Source: an uncultured Oscillospiraceae bacterium (GTDB lineage Bacteria > Bacillota > Clostridia > Oscillospirales > Oscillospiraceae). From it: a stretch of 34,995 nt of DNA. The stretch is taken from NCBI GenBank assembly GCA_902497145.1, contig CABVDR010000025.1, forward strand, positions 1-34,995, given 5' to 3'. A model generated the notes under the pieces. That model worked only from the letters and a program-made list of their open reading frames with translations, was not told the origin of the DNA and did no database searches. Position numbers and translations under genes: made by a program. This document shows, piece by piece, positions 1 to 7,856 of this stretch (position 1 is its first letter; every line of letters begins with the position of its first letter).

Positions 1-1436
1 TCAATGAGTACCGCAAGCACATTGAGAAGGACACCGCTCTGGAGCGCCGTTTCCAGCCCGTCATTGTGGAGGAGCCCTCCATTGATGAGAGCGTGAAGAT
101 CATCGAGGGCATTGCCCCCTACTACGAGGCCTACCACCAGGTATCCATTTCCCCGGAGATGTGCCGTCTGGCGGTGACCATGAGCGAGCGGTACATCACC
201 GACCGCTATCTCCCCGACAAGGCCATCGACCTCATTGACGAGGCCTGTTCCAATGTGAACCTGAAAAACACCTCTCTGGCCCGGAAGGCCGCCATCACCA
301 AGGAACTGGCCGACCTGAACAAGGAGAAGGAAGTGATGATGGCCGCCGACACCGAGCAGGCCTACGCCCGTCTGGCCAACATCCGCAGCCAGGAACTGCG
401 CCTGGAGGCGGAGCAGCACGAGTTGGAGTCCCAGCCGGTCCCCGCCCTGGGGGTGGAGCATCTGGCCAACGTCATTGAGCTTTGGACCAACATCCCCGCC
501 AGCCAGATCCAGGAGCAGGAGTATGAGCAGCTCTCCAAGCTGGAGGAACGGCTGAAAAAGCACATCATCGGCCAGGACGAGGCCGTGAAGGCGGTATCCG
601 CCGCCATTCGCCGGGGCCGGGTGGGCATCAGCCCCAAGCACAAGCCTGTCTCCTTCATCTTTGTGGGCTCCACCGGTGTGGGCAAAACCGAGCTGGTTAA
701 GCAGCTGGCTCAGGATCTCTTCCACGCCCCCGAGTCTCTCATCCGTCTGGACATGTCCGAGTTTATGGAGAAGTACGCTGTCTCCCGAATCATCGGCTCT
801 CCCCCGGGCTATGTGGGCTACGACGAGGCTGGCCAGCTGACCGAGAAGATCCGCAGAAAACCCTACTCTGTGGTCCTCTTTGACGAGATTGAGAAGGCCC
901 ACCCCGATGTGCTGAACATTCTTCTGCAGATCCTGGACGACGGCCACATCACCGACGCCCACGGCCGCAAGGTAAACTTTGAGAATACCGTCATCGTTAT
1001 GACCTCCAACGCGGGCAGCAACTCCAAGGTGGGCAGTGTGGGCTTTGACCGCACCGCCGAGGAGCAGGGCAAGGAGCGGGCCATGAAGGCCCTGCAGGAC
1101 TTCCTGCGGCCCGAGTTTATCAACCGGGTGGACGAGATCGTCTACTTCCACCAGCTCACCGAGGACAACTTTAAGAACATTGCCTCCCTGATGCTGAGTG
1201 AGCTGAAGGACTCCCTGGCCGAGCGGCACATCTCCCTCACCTGGGACGACAGCCTGCTGGACTATTTGGTCAAGAAGTCCTACTCCGCCGCCTACGGCGC
1301 CCGAAACCTGCGCCGGTGCATCCAGAAGGAGCTGGAGGATGTGATTGCCCAGCGCATCATCGAAAGCTGGCAGCACCCCGTCACCCAGCTGAAGGCCTCC
1401 GCCGACGGCGACCAGGTCCAGCTGATCTCCATGTAA
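1..1436 (+). CDS. clpC: ClpC-type AAA+ ATPase subunit of the Clp protease (3' part)
   Basis: Partial: the frame is open from base 3 and the 5' part lies outside the window. Hsp100 unfoldases feed substrates into ClpP or disaggregate proteins in the cytoplasm. Visible are the end of the first ATPase domain (ALERRFQPV; the DKAIDLIDEA helix), a short charged coiled coil at about nt 290-430, then the complete second ATPase domain: Walker A GSTGVGKT near nt 665-690, the SPPGYVGY pore loop, Walker B VVLFDEIEKA, sensor motif TSNAG and the C-terminal D2-small domain. The middle coiled coil is short as in ClpC, not the long ClpB propeller. A VGF tripeptide after the TSNAG motif resembles the ClpP-docking loop. 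ClpC against ClpB/ClpE is therefore a reasoned choice and the missing N-terminus would settle it. Transcription ends at a strong hairpin just downstream. Confidence 0.88.
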   Translation, partial: NEYRKHIEKDTALERRFQPVIVEEPSIDESVKIIEGIAPYYEAYHQVSISPEMCRLAVTMSERYITDRYLPDKAIDLIDEACSNVNLKNTSLARKAAITKELADLNKEKEVMMAADTEQAYARLANIRSQELRLEAEQHELESQPVPALGVEHLANVIELWTNIPASQIQEQEYEQLSKLEERLKKHIIGQDEAVKAVSAAIRRGRVGISPKHKPVSFIFVGSTGVGKTELVKQLAQDLFHAPESLIRLDMSEFMEKYAVSRIIGSPPGYVGYDEAGQLTEKIRRKPYSVVLFDEIEKAHPDVLNILLQILDDGHITDAHGRKVNFENTVIVMTSNAGSNSKVGSVGFDRTAEEQGKERAMKALQDFLRPEFINRVDEIVYFHQLTEDNFKNIASLMLSELKDSLAERHISLTWDDSLLDYLVKKSYSAAYGARNLRRCIQKELEDVIAQRIIESWQHPVTQLKASADGDQVQLISM

Positions 1437-1464
1437 CCAAGTATCCGCCTTCCGGCGATAAGAA

Positions 1465-1510
1465 AAATCGGCTGGCCAGTCCAAATGGACTGGCCAGCCG
1501 ATTTGTTTTG
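1465..1510. terminator. Bidirectional rho-independent terminator
   Basis: An 18-bp perfect stem (1465-1482 with 1487-1504) has a 4-nt AAAT loop. It is followed by a T-rich run on the plus strand and by five T's on the minus strand, so it can end both clpC and the convergent stalk-domain gene. Confidence 0.9.
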
Positions 1511-1531
1511 TTCATTCAGGAAAATGGGAAG

Positions 1532-3079
1532 TTACGCCGCAGGAAGCTCCTCAGGCATCTCCATCAGATCCATCAGGTCCACCACCGTGGCCCCAGCGGG
1601 AGGCTCGGTGACAGGCTTGGCGCTGGTGGCCTGGTAGGTACCGTCCATATTCATATCCACGGTAATGCTCACCTCAGGGATGTCCTCCCCCGCCTCCTGG
1701 GCGGCGGCCACATTCAGGACCATCTCCATCTTGGAGCCCTTCATGGCCGCGGACAGGGTCATCTCCGCACCCACCACGGCGGGATCGGCCTTCAGCTCCA
1801 TGGCATAGCCGTTCACCTTGCCGGCACTGGTGTAGAGGGTGAAGGTGCCCTGGATGCCGCCCTCATTGAGGAAGGTGTTCACATAGTTGGAGCCGGACTT
1901 CACAAAGTGGCTGTCGCCGCAGATGGTATTGAGCAGCTCCAGATAGTCGGAGGTGGTAAACTGCACGCTGTTCAGGGGCAGGCCCTTGAGCACTGTGGGC
2001 AGCAGCTGGGAGAAGTCCTCCTCCACAGAGGCGGTGGACAGCTCCATCAGCTGGGCGTAGGTCATGCCCGTCATGCCGGACATCTCATCATAGATGGCCG
2101 CCATGTCCAGCTTATACCAGCTTGCGCTGTCCCAGCCGGTGAGGGCCGCCAGCTGCTGGGAGTCCAGATTGAAGTAGAAGGCGCCGTTATCCATATCGCC
2201 CCGCATGGAGAATGCCAGATCCATGGGGAACATGGGCTCCCCATCGGCAGAGGTCAGCATGCCGGAGAGATCCATACCATTGCTCACAATGGAAGCATCC
2301 ATGGTCATGTCGGTGTCAAACTGGAAGGCAGTGGCTCCCCCGGTCAACATCTCATAGTCGCCCTTGGCGGTGAAGGAGAGATCGTTGTCGCTTCCCTGCT
2401 TCACAGCCAGATCCATGGAGTAATCACCGGTGACCTTCTGGTTCTTCTCCACAAAGGTACGGTTATAGGCCTGATACTGGTCCATCAAGTCATAGGTCTC
2501 GGTGTTGGCGGCCAGGATGGCGTCCACATCGTCGATGATCACGGCGCCCATGGTACCGTCCCAACCGACATTATAGCCCAGCACTTCAGCCACCAGGCCA
2601 AAGGGGATGTAGGTGCGGTTGGCGTAGGCATAGGGGGCCACATCTGTATGCACCGTGGTTCTGACCTGAACCTGCTGTCCATGGGGATCCGCCGTGGTAT
2701 TCCCTTCGTACCAGTAGACGATATCCTTGGACCCCAGAGTCAGCTGGATGGTAAGATCGCCCTGCTTGGCCTCCCCTCCGTTAGAGGGGGTATAGGTCAC
2801 ATCGGGCTTGACGGCAGTCACGGTGTTGGTGGCCGCGTCCCAGGTCATGTTCTCCTCCGGGAACCCCAGCTGGTCAAAGACCGCCACGAAGGGCAGGAAG
2901 GACCGGTTGTCCTTGGCCTGGGGCACAGCGTCGGGGAAGGTGACGTATTCTCCATTGACCATCACGTAAAAGTCCCCCTGCTTGGCGGGGACCTCCTCCG
3001 TGTCTGCGGCCAGCGAGGGCAGGGCCAGGCATGCGGCACACAGGCCGGTACACATCAGCAGGCGAAGCATCTTTTTCAT
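1532..3079 (-). CDS. Secreted protein with copper-amine-oxidase-like N-terminal (stalk) domain
   Basis: Encodes 515 aa from the ATG at 3079, which has AAAGGAGAG upstream; an in-frame TTG 18 nt earlier overlaps this ribosome binding site and is not preferred. The first ~25 residues form a signal peptide (KK, hydrophobic LLMCTGLCAACLALP, then a likely cleavage after SLAA). Residues ~30-165 look like the copper amine oxidase N-terminal domain, with the repeated pattern NRSFLPFVAVFDQLG and NRTYIPFGLVAEVLGYNVGWD; this domain is a widespread surface module in Clostridia and does not imply oxidase activity. The remaining ~350 residues are unrecognised, with many short beta-like stretches and Asp/Gly/Thr/Ser content typical of extracellular proteins. 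It has its own promoter and its specific function is unknown. Confidence 0.8.
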   Translation of the reverse strand: MKKMLRLLMCTGLCAACLALPSLAADTEEVPAKQGDFYVMVNGEYVTFPDAVPQAKDNRSFLPFVAVFDQLGFPEENMTWDAATNTVTAVKPDVTYTPSNGGEAKQGDLTIQLTLGSKDIVYWYEGNTTADPHGQQVQVRTTVHTDVAPYAYANRTYIPFGLVAEVLGYNVGWDGTMGAVIIDDVDAILAANTETYDLMDQYQAYNRTFVEKNQKVTGDYSMDLAVKQGSDNDLSFTAKGDYEMLTGGATAFQFDTDMTMDASIVSNGMDLSGMLTSADGEPMFPMDLAFSMRGDMDNGAFYFNLDSQQLAALTGWDSASWYKLDMAAIYDEMSGMTGMTYAQLMELSTASVEEDFSQLLPTVLKGLPLNSVQFTTSDYLELLNTICGDSHFVKSGSNYVNTFLNEGGIQGTFTLYTSAGKVNGYAMELKADPAVVGAEMTLSAAMKGSKMEMVLNVAAAQEAGEDIPEVSITVDMNMDGTYQATSAKPVTEPPAGATVVDLMDLMEMPEELPAA

Positions 3080-3117
3080 AAAGCTCTCCTTTCTCAAATG
3101 GGGAGGTAGATAGCTCT

Positions 3118-3146
3118 ATTATATATTTAAGATAATTTTAAGTCAA
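3118..3146 (-). promoter_or_regulatory. Promoter of the stalk-domain gene
   Basis: Read on the minus strand: TTGACT (3146-3141), a 17-bp AT-rich spacer, TATAAT (3123-3118). The start codon is 39 bases downstream of the -10 box. Confidence 0.75.
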
Positions 3147-3177
3147 TTAAGATCCTATTAATTATTGAAACTGCTGT

Positions 3178-4851
3178 CTATTCTTCTATGCTTTCCACCT
3201 GGAAGCTGTCCAGCATCTCGTCCACCCGCTCATACAGGGCGTTGTAGCGCTCCATCTCTCCATCTCGCTGCTCGTCATAGCGCACATCGCTGGGGCCCAT
3301 GGCATACACAACCCCCTGATCATTCTGCCCCAGGTAGCGCTGGTCACTGGGATATCCCGCTTCTTCGATCCCCTGCCAGGTGGCCGGGTCGGTCTGGTAG
3401 ATGCCCACCAGCCAACCGGCGCCATCCCAGCTGCCCGCGTTCTTCATATAGAAGTCCACACCCATGTTTTCCTCCCGGACCAGCACCTGCCCCGCCCAGT
3501 CTTGAGGCACATGGAGGGTAAAGCCGCGCTCCTGATCCACATACCACATATTCTCATGGAGATAAGGCACCAGATCCACCGACCGCTCCTCCCCGTCCAG
3601 CCAAGCGATAAGGGTCAATTCCGTCACGTCCAGCACCGTCTGTGCCGACAGAGGCAGGAAATATACTGTCGCTGGGGTCCACTCGGTCCCTTCCATATAG
3701 TGAAGGCTCATGCCGCCCAGCCAGTCGACTTCAGCCCGCCCGGCAATATGGATATTCCAATCCCCCTCTCCCTCCGGCAGGGTGAAGGAGAGGACACTGT
3801 TTTCATAGGAGATGCTCTCTTCCAGCGCGTCCAGCTGCTCCTCCGGCGTGGCAGGCTCCGCCCCTTGGCAGGCCACCAGGCCACCCACCAGCAGGGCGCA
3901 GGCCAAAGCCAGACACACCAGGGTTCGACCCCGCTTTTTTGCCACAAACAGATTTTGCAGCCGTGCCTTCAGCTCTGCCTTGCTGCTGCCAAAGCGGCTG
4001 GACAGGACAGGCCCTGCCCCCTCCGCCGCGCTCTCCAGCAGCAGCTGGCCGTACCGACGGCGGAAGGCGGCATCCTGCTTGCCCGCCACGTCCTCATCAC
4101 AGCACAGCTCCAGATTTTTCCCCGCCACCCGGCTCATCCACCACACCAGGGGATTGAACCAGTGCAGCCAGCAGGCCGCCATGAGCAGGGCCTTGTACTC
4201 CAGATCCCGGCGGCGCAGGTGGCAGAGCTCATGGGCCGCCACCAGCGGATCGCACTGCTCCTCCGGCAGCAGGAGCACCGGCCGCAGCACCCCCAGCACC
4301 ATAGCGGTATGTACCCGGTCGCTGCGCCGCACCTGAAAGGACCGCTTGAGCCCAATTTTTCTTGCTAAGGATTCAATCTGTATCCGGGTCTCCGGAGAGA
4401 CCGGCTGAGCCCAGCGCAGCAGGGCACGCCGGGTGACCAGATAGCTGCTGATCTGGATGAGGGCGATGGCAAACACCCCCGTCAGCCACATGGCGCCCAG
4501 CAGCACCGAAACCGGTACGCTGGTCTGCTCCGGCACAGCGGCTGTCTCCTCCTGGACCGACGGGGTGTTCACGCTGGGCTCCACAGGGGTCAGCTGGTGC
4601 TCCGGCAACGTTGCCGGAGCTTGGTTGGCGGGCAGAACCACCTCATACTGAGGGACCGAAACAGTAACTGCCGGTTTGGGCAGGCTCAGCTCCACCGGCA
4701 CCAGCAGGCGTACCGTCAGCAGCAGCCAGAGAAGATACAGGCTCTTGGCCCGCACCCGGCTTTGCAGCCACCGGGAGGCCAGCAGCAGAGGCAGCAGCAC
4801 CGCCGACACGGTGGCCGACAGCCACACAACCCGCAAAAACAGGGTCTCCAT
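3178..4851 (-). CDS. BlaR1/MecR1-like M56 membrane metallopeptidase (antirepressor)
   Basis: 557 aa. Members of this family sense a ligand at the membrane and cause loss of the partner repressor BlaI/MecI. Four hydrophobic segments are visible (about residues 5-26, 35-53, 115-137 and 311-330). The zinc protease motif HELCH lies at 207-211, followed by a downstream ELCCDED that supplies the third zinc ligand. The extracellular C-terminal part (after ~330) carries a Cys just after the last membrane segment and a ~225-residue domain; I see no SxxK/KTG penicillin-binding sensor signature, so the inducer need not be a beta-lactam. Its ATG directly abuts the stop of the blaI-like gene (TAAATG), indicating translational coupling. 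Confidence 0.88.
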   Translation of the reverse strand: METLFLRVVWLSATVSAVLLPLLLASRWLQSRVRAKSLYLLWLLLTVRLLVPVELSLPKPAVTVSVPQYEVVLPANQAPATLPEHQLTPVEPSVNTPSVQEETAAVPEQTSVPVSVLLGAMWLTGVFAIALIQISSYLVTRRALLRWAQPVSPETRIQIESLARKIGLKRSFQVRRSDRVHTAMVLGVLRPVLLLPEEQCDPLVAAHELCHLRRRDLEYKALLMAACWLHWFNPLVWWMSRVAGKNLELCCDEDVAGKQDAAFRRRYGQLLLESAAEGAGPVLSSRFGSSKAELKARLQNLFVAKKRGRTLVCLALACALLVGGLVACQGAEPATPEEQLDALEESISYENSVLSFTLPEGEGDWNIHIAGRAEVDWLGGMSLHYMEGTEWTPATVYFLPLSAQTVLDVTELTLIAWLDGEERSVDLVPYLHENMWYVDQERGFTLHVPQDWAGQVLVREENMGVDFYMKNAGSWDGAGWLVGIYQTDPATWQGIEEAGYPSDQRYLGQNDQGVVYAMGPSDVRYDEQRDGEMERYNALYERVDEMLDSFQVESIEE

Positions 4852-5232
4852 TTACATGCCCTCCTTTTTCTCCAGCTCATCCAGATAGGCCCGCAGTTCC
4901 TCCACTTCGCTCTGGTTCAGGGCGCCGCCGTCATGGAGGGCTGCGGCAAAGCGCTTCAGCGACCCCTCATACAGCTTGCCCAGGATGGTGCGTCCCTCCT
5001 GGCGGCGGTAGGCCTCCCGCTCCACCAGGGGGGTGTAGTGGTTGGTCTTGCCCTCCTTGCGGCAGGCCAGATAGCCCTTCTCCTCCAGGCGCTTGAGGTA
5101 GCTGTGCAGGGCGCTGGCGGTGAGGGGCCGCTCCAGCCGCTCCAAAATGGCGGGGGCGGTGGCCTCCTTTAAGTCCCATACCACCAGCATAATGTCCAGC
5201 TCCGACTCAGGCAGACGGGGATAGTCCTTCAT
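4852..5232 (-). CDS. BlaI/MecI/CopY-family transcriptional repressor
   Basis: 126 aa. The N-terminal winged helix begins LPESELDIMLVVWDLKEATA and includes LTASALHSYLKRLEEKGYLAC, the usual recognition helix and wing of the BlaI/MecI/CopY family; the C-terminal half (about 75-126) is the dimerisation and cleavage region. The ribosome binding site GGAGGAGTG precedes the ATG. The gene is followed without a gap by the M56 peptidase gene, the standard repressor-antirepressor arrangement. Two matching 14-bp palindromes sit in its own promoter, so autorepression is very likely. Which resistance or envelope function it controls beyond this pair cannot be read from the window. Confidence 0.9.
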   Translation of the reverse strand: MKDYPRLPESELDIMLVVWDLKEATAPAILERLERPLTASALHSYLKRLEEKGYLACRKEGKTNHYTPLVEREAYRRQEGRTILGKLYEGSLKRFAAALHDGGALNQSEVEELRAYLDELEKKEGM

Positions 5233-5253
5233 GGAGCACTCCTCCTTTCATTT

Positions 5254-5267
5254 TCTGCATTTGCAGA
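5254..5267. promoter_or_regulatory. BlaI-type operator, promoter-distal copy
   Basis: Palindrome TCTGCATTTGCAGA, just downstream of the expected transcription start of the blaI-like gene. It matches the second copy at 5282-5295 in all but one base, and the two are 28 bp apart. Confidence 0.75.
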
Positions 5268-5279
5268 TTTTCTATTGAT

Positions 5280-5308
5280 ATTCTACATTTGCAGAAGTTC
5301 TTTGTCAA
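5280..5308 (-). promoter_or_regulatory. Promoter of the blaI-blaR1-like operon with overlapping operator
   Basis: On the minus strand: TTGACA (5308-5303), a 17-bp spacer, TAGAAT (5285-5280). The second operator copy, TCTACATTTGCAGA on the plus strand (5282-5295), covers the -10 box, so a bound repressor would block polymerase directly. Confidence 0.85.
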
Positions 5309-5324
5309 GGAGTTTTTCCACACT

Positions 5325-6359
5325 TCATTGCCCAAGGTGCAAAAACAATCGGGCCATCCCCCATCCCAGGGCTGTGCAGCCGGGAAAGGTGAGCACCCAG
5401 GCCAGGGCAATGGTCCCCGCCACCCTCCAGTCTGCTTTCTTTCCTCCGGCGGAACCCACCCCCAGCAGGGCCGCGGTGCGGGTGTGGGTGGTGGAAACGG
5501 GCAGGCCGAACACGGTGGCCGCCAGCAGGCAGCCAGTCCCCGCTACATCACAGGCAAATCCCTCCCGGGGCGTTAAGGTCACCATCTCCCGGCCCACGGT
5601 GTCGATGATCCGTCGCCCTCCCAGGCCAGTTCCCAGAGCCATCCCCATGGCACAGAAAAGCAGTAGCCACAGGGGCACCACAAAGGTCTGCTCGTCCTGC
5701 CGCCCCTGGACCAGGGCCACCCCCAGCAAAAACACCCCCAAAAACTTCTGCCCGTCCTGAGCCCCGTGGAAGAAAGCGGTGGCCGCCGCCCCGGGAAGCT
5801 GGAGGCGGCGAAAGAGTTGGTCTGACCCCCTCCACTGTTGGGCTCGCCCTCCAACCCCACGTCCGCACCAAAATCCGGCGGCGGTAGAGAGAAGCAGGCC
5901 CGACAGCACCTTTCCCCAGCTCTCCCAGCGCACGCAGGACCAATCCCCCTCCAGAGCCACCGCCGCCCCGGTGATCCCCGCCACCAGGGCGTGGCTCTCG
6001 CTGGTGGGGATTCCCCACCGCCAGCATACCGTCGCCCAGAGGACAACCCCCGCCATCCCGGCGCTGAGGGCAACGGAAGCCGCCCGGGGGCCGCCGGAGA
6101 AGGTGGCGATGGAGTAGACCGTCTCAGCTACCGAGGCGTTCACCGCCGTTACACAGCACACCCCCAAAAAATTGCACACCGCCGCCAGAAGGACCGCCCG
6201 GCGGAAGGACAGGGCCCCGGTGACCACCGCCCCGGCAATGGCGTTGGGTGCATCGGTCCAGCCGTTGACCAGCAGCACGCCCAGGGTCAGCAGAGTAAAC
6301 AGGGCCAGGGCGGGGTTTTGGGGCAGCTGCCCACAGAAGGCAAAAAAAGAGTGGGACAT
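5325..6359 (-). CDS. pit: PiT-family inorganic phosphate transporter
   Basis: 344 aa integral membrane protein that would import phosphate (as metal-phosphate or by cation symport). The PiT signature is near the N-terminus: VNGWTDAPNAIAGAVVTGALS, and a second half-repeat is present (FGLPVSTTHTRTAALLGVG), both diagnostic of the inverted-repeat fold; about 9-10 hydrophobic segments. The ATG at 6359 is chosen because GGAGGTGA lies 4 nt upstream; the GTG 21 nt earlier would place that ribosome binding site inside the gene. It starts 30 bp after dinB and is probably cotranscribed with it. The start region folds into a hairpin (see the separate entry). Sulfate is an alternative substrate in this family, but phosphate is the commoner one. 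Confidence 0.85.
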   Translation of the reverse strand: MSHSFFAFCGQLPQNPALALFTLLTLGVLLVNGWTDAPNAIAGAVVTGALSFRRAVLLAAVCNFLGVCCVTAVNASVAETVYSIATFSGGPRAASVALSAGMAGVVLWATVCWRWGIPTSESHALVAGITGAAVALEGDWSCVRWESWGKVLSGLLLSTAAGFWCGRGVGGRAQQWRGSDQLFRRLQLPGAAATAFFHGAQDGQKFLGVFLLGVALVQGRQDEQTFVVPLWLLLFCAMGMALGTGLGGRRIIDTVGREMVTLTPREGFACDVAGTGCLLAATVFGLPVSTTHTRTAALLGVGSAGGKKADWRVAGTIALAWVLTFPGCTALGWGMARLFLHLGQ

Positions 6360-6380
6360 GAAATCACCTCCATGTCCCAC
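6351..6380 (-). promoter_or_regulatory. Hairpin enclosing the PiT ribosome binding site, start codon in the stem
   Basis: A perfect 10-bp inverted repeat (6351-6360 and 6371-6380: GTGGGACATG / CATGTCCCAC) has a 10-nt loop. On the transcribed strand the loop carries GGAGGTGA and the 3' arm carries the ATG, so the start codon is base-paired when the hairpin forms. Confidence 0.6.
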
Positions 6381-6389
6381 GGTATGTCC

Positions 6390-7634
6390 TCATTTCGGAT
6401 GGTATGCGCCCCCGGGCGGCGGGGCGTGCCGCTCCCGATCCATTCTCTTTGGGGTGGATGCCCGGCCGATGGCCCCCTTGCCGTACTTGTCCCGGATGGC
6501 GTCCATGGCCCGGTCCAGCTGCTCCAGCCGCTGCCGTTTCTCCTCCTCCGCCCCGGCAAACAGATCCTGCTGGGCCACGGCCTCGTCCTCCGGCACCAGA
6601 TAGATGGCGGTAACGGTGAGAGCCCGCACCGGCAGACTCATATTCCACAGCTGATCGGCCAGGTCCATGGCCTCCCGGGCCAGCTCCCGGCTTAGATTGG
6701 TGGGCCGGTCCAGCTGCTTCTGGCGGCTCACATCCCGAAAATCTGGGTCCCGGACAGTGAGTGCTATCCCACTGCATTTCATTCCATGGCGGCGCAGGCG
6801 GGCAGCCACCTGATCGGCAAGCATGGCAATGCCGGAGCGGATCTCCTCCCGGCCCCGGAGATTTTTGGGGAAGGTCAGCCCGTTGCCCACCGACTTGGGA
6901 GGCGTGTGTTCCCCCGCCGGAGCCACTGGGGAGCGGTCCAGGCCGTTGGCGTAGTCATGGAGCTGGGCCCCCGGTCTTCCCAAAAGCTGATAGAGAGCCT
7001 CCCGGTCAAACCGGGCCAGCTCCCCAATGGTGTGCACCCCAAACTTCTCCAGGGTGCGCCCCGCGGCTTTCCCCACAAACAGCAGGTCAGTCACTGGAAG
7101 GGGCCAGACCATGTCCCGAAAATTTTCTGGGGTGATGCAGGTGGTGGCGTCTGGCTTTTTGTAGTCGCTGCCCAGCTTGGCAAACACCTTGTTGAAGGAC
7201 ACCCCCACCGAGATGGTCAGCCCCAGCTCCCCCCGCATCCGCTCCCGCAGGCGGTCGGCCAGGGCCACCGGATCGCCGCCGAAGAGGTGGAGAGATCCTG
7301 TCACGTCCAACCAGCTCTCATCAATGCCAAAGGGCTCCACCAGGTCAGTATACTCCTGGTAAAGCTGGTTGACCCGCCGGGAATATTCCCGGTACTTGTC
7401 GTGGTGGGCGGGGAGGAGCACCAGGTCGGGACACTTCTTCCGGGCCTGCCAGATGGTCTCGGCCGTTTTGACCTGAAAGCGCTTGGCAGGCTCGTTCTTG
7501 GCCAGGATAATACCGTGGCGGCTCTCCGGGTCGCCGCACACCGCCACGGGCAGATGGCGCAGCTCCGGGTGGCTCAGCAGCTCCACCGAGGCGTAAAAGC
7601 TATTCAGATCACAGTGGAAAATCACCCGGTCCAC
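6390..7634 (-). CDS. dinB: DNA polymerase IV (Y-family, translesion)
   Basis: 414 aa. Low-fidelity polymerase that bypasses damaged template bases. Catalytic motifs: DLNSFYASVE at residues 9-18 and GIDESWLDVTG around 102-112 (acidic metal-binding residues in both), SDYKKPDATT in the palm, a helix-hairpin-helix thumb (LFVGKAAGRTLEKFGVHTIGELA) and the little-finger domain to about 350. The C-terminal tail after ~370 is basic and lacks a clear beta-clamp motif that I can recognise. The start is GTG with AGGGGGTGG upstream. A strong promoter and a candidate LexA site precede it, consistent with SOS control as for dinB in other bacteria. Confidence 0.93.
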   Translation of the reverse strand: MDRVIFHCDLNSFYASVELLSHPELRHLPVAVCGDPESRHGIILAKNEPAKRFQVKTAETIWQARKKCPDLVLLPAHHDKYREYSRRVNQLYQEYTDLVEPFGIDESWLDVTGSLHLFGGDPVALADRLRERMRGELGLTISVGVSFNKVFAKLGSDYKKPDATTCITPENFRDMVWPLPVTDLLFVGKAAGRTLEKFGVHTIGELARFDREALYQLLGRPGAQLHDYANGLDRSPVAPAGEHTPPKSVGNGLTFPKNLRGREEIRSGIAMLADQVAARLRRHGMKCSGIALTVRDPDFRDVSRQKQLDRPTNLSRELAREAMDLADQLWNMSLPVRALTVTAIYLVPEDEAVAQQDLFAGAEEEKRQRLEQLDRAMDAIRDKYGKGAIGRASTPKRMDRERHAPPPGGAYHPK

Positions 7635-7654
7635 GGTTCCACCCCCTTGGCTTT

Positions 7655-7683
7655 ATCATAGCGCGTTCACTTATCTATGTCAA
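7655..7683 (-). promoter_or_regulatory. dinB promoter
   Basis: On the minus strand: TTGACA (7683-7678), a 17-bp spacer, TATGAT (7660-7655). Start codon 21 nt downstream. Confidence 0.8.
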
Positions 7684-7694
7684 ACAAACGTTCT
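7681..7694. promoter_or_regulatory. Candidate LexA/DinR (SOS) box upstream of dinB
   Basis: On the minus strand AGAACGTTTGTTTG fits the Gram-positive SOS consensus CGAACRNRYGTTYG at 12 of 14 positions. It overlaps the first bases of the dinB -35 box, an expected repressing position. Confidence 0.55.
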
Positions 7695-7705
7695 GCTTTC
7701 CCCCA

Positions 7706-7734
7706 TTGACATCCGCTTCTCTCCCCGATACAAT
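7706..7734 (+). promoter_or_regulatory. Promoter of the yjdF leader
   Basis: TTGACA (7706-7711), a 17-bp spacer, TACAAT (7729-7734). Transcription would start near 7741, leaving a leader of about 115 nt before the yjdF ATG. Confidence 0.8.
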
Positions 7735-7740
7735 GGGGCT

Positions 7741-7856
7741 GGAGATAAAAACACAGGGCGGTTGGTAGTCCGCCCGCGGGCCGCGCTCCCGTCAGTAGCC
7801 TTCCCTCCCGGGTCGTCCCTTCTCCATATTCACATTTTTATGGGAGGAAACTGAAT
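7741..7856 (+). ncRNA. yjdF-type riboswitch leader (candidate)
   Basis: A GC-rich, structured 5' leader lies between a strong promoter and a yjdF (DUF2992) gene, the gene class known to be controlled by the yjdF riboswitch that binds azaaromatic compounds. Visible pairings are GGGCGG (7756-7761) with CCGCCC (7770-7775), CGGG/CCCG helices across 7777-7810, and a 3' hairpin of 10 bp (7823-7832 with 7852-7861) whose loop holds GGGAGG and whose 3' arm holds the start codon. I assign the class from gene context and leader geometry; I could not check the consensus base by base. Confidence 0.65.

Noticed and set aside
1316..3109. 597-codon open frame on the plus strand
   Set aside because: It is antisense to the stalk-domain gene and runs from within clpC. 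The translation is His/Gly/Leu-rich low complexity with no domain, the usual shadow in GC-rich DNA.
5254..5295. Tandem repeat or phage attachment site
   Set aside because: The two palindromes are better explained as repressor operators because they match each other, overlap the promoter and precede a BlaI-family gene.
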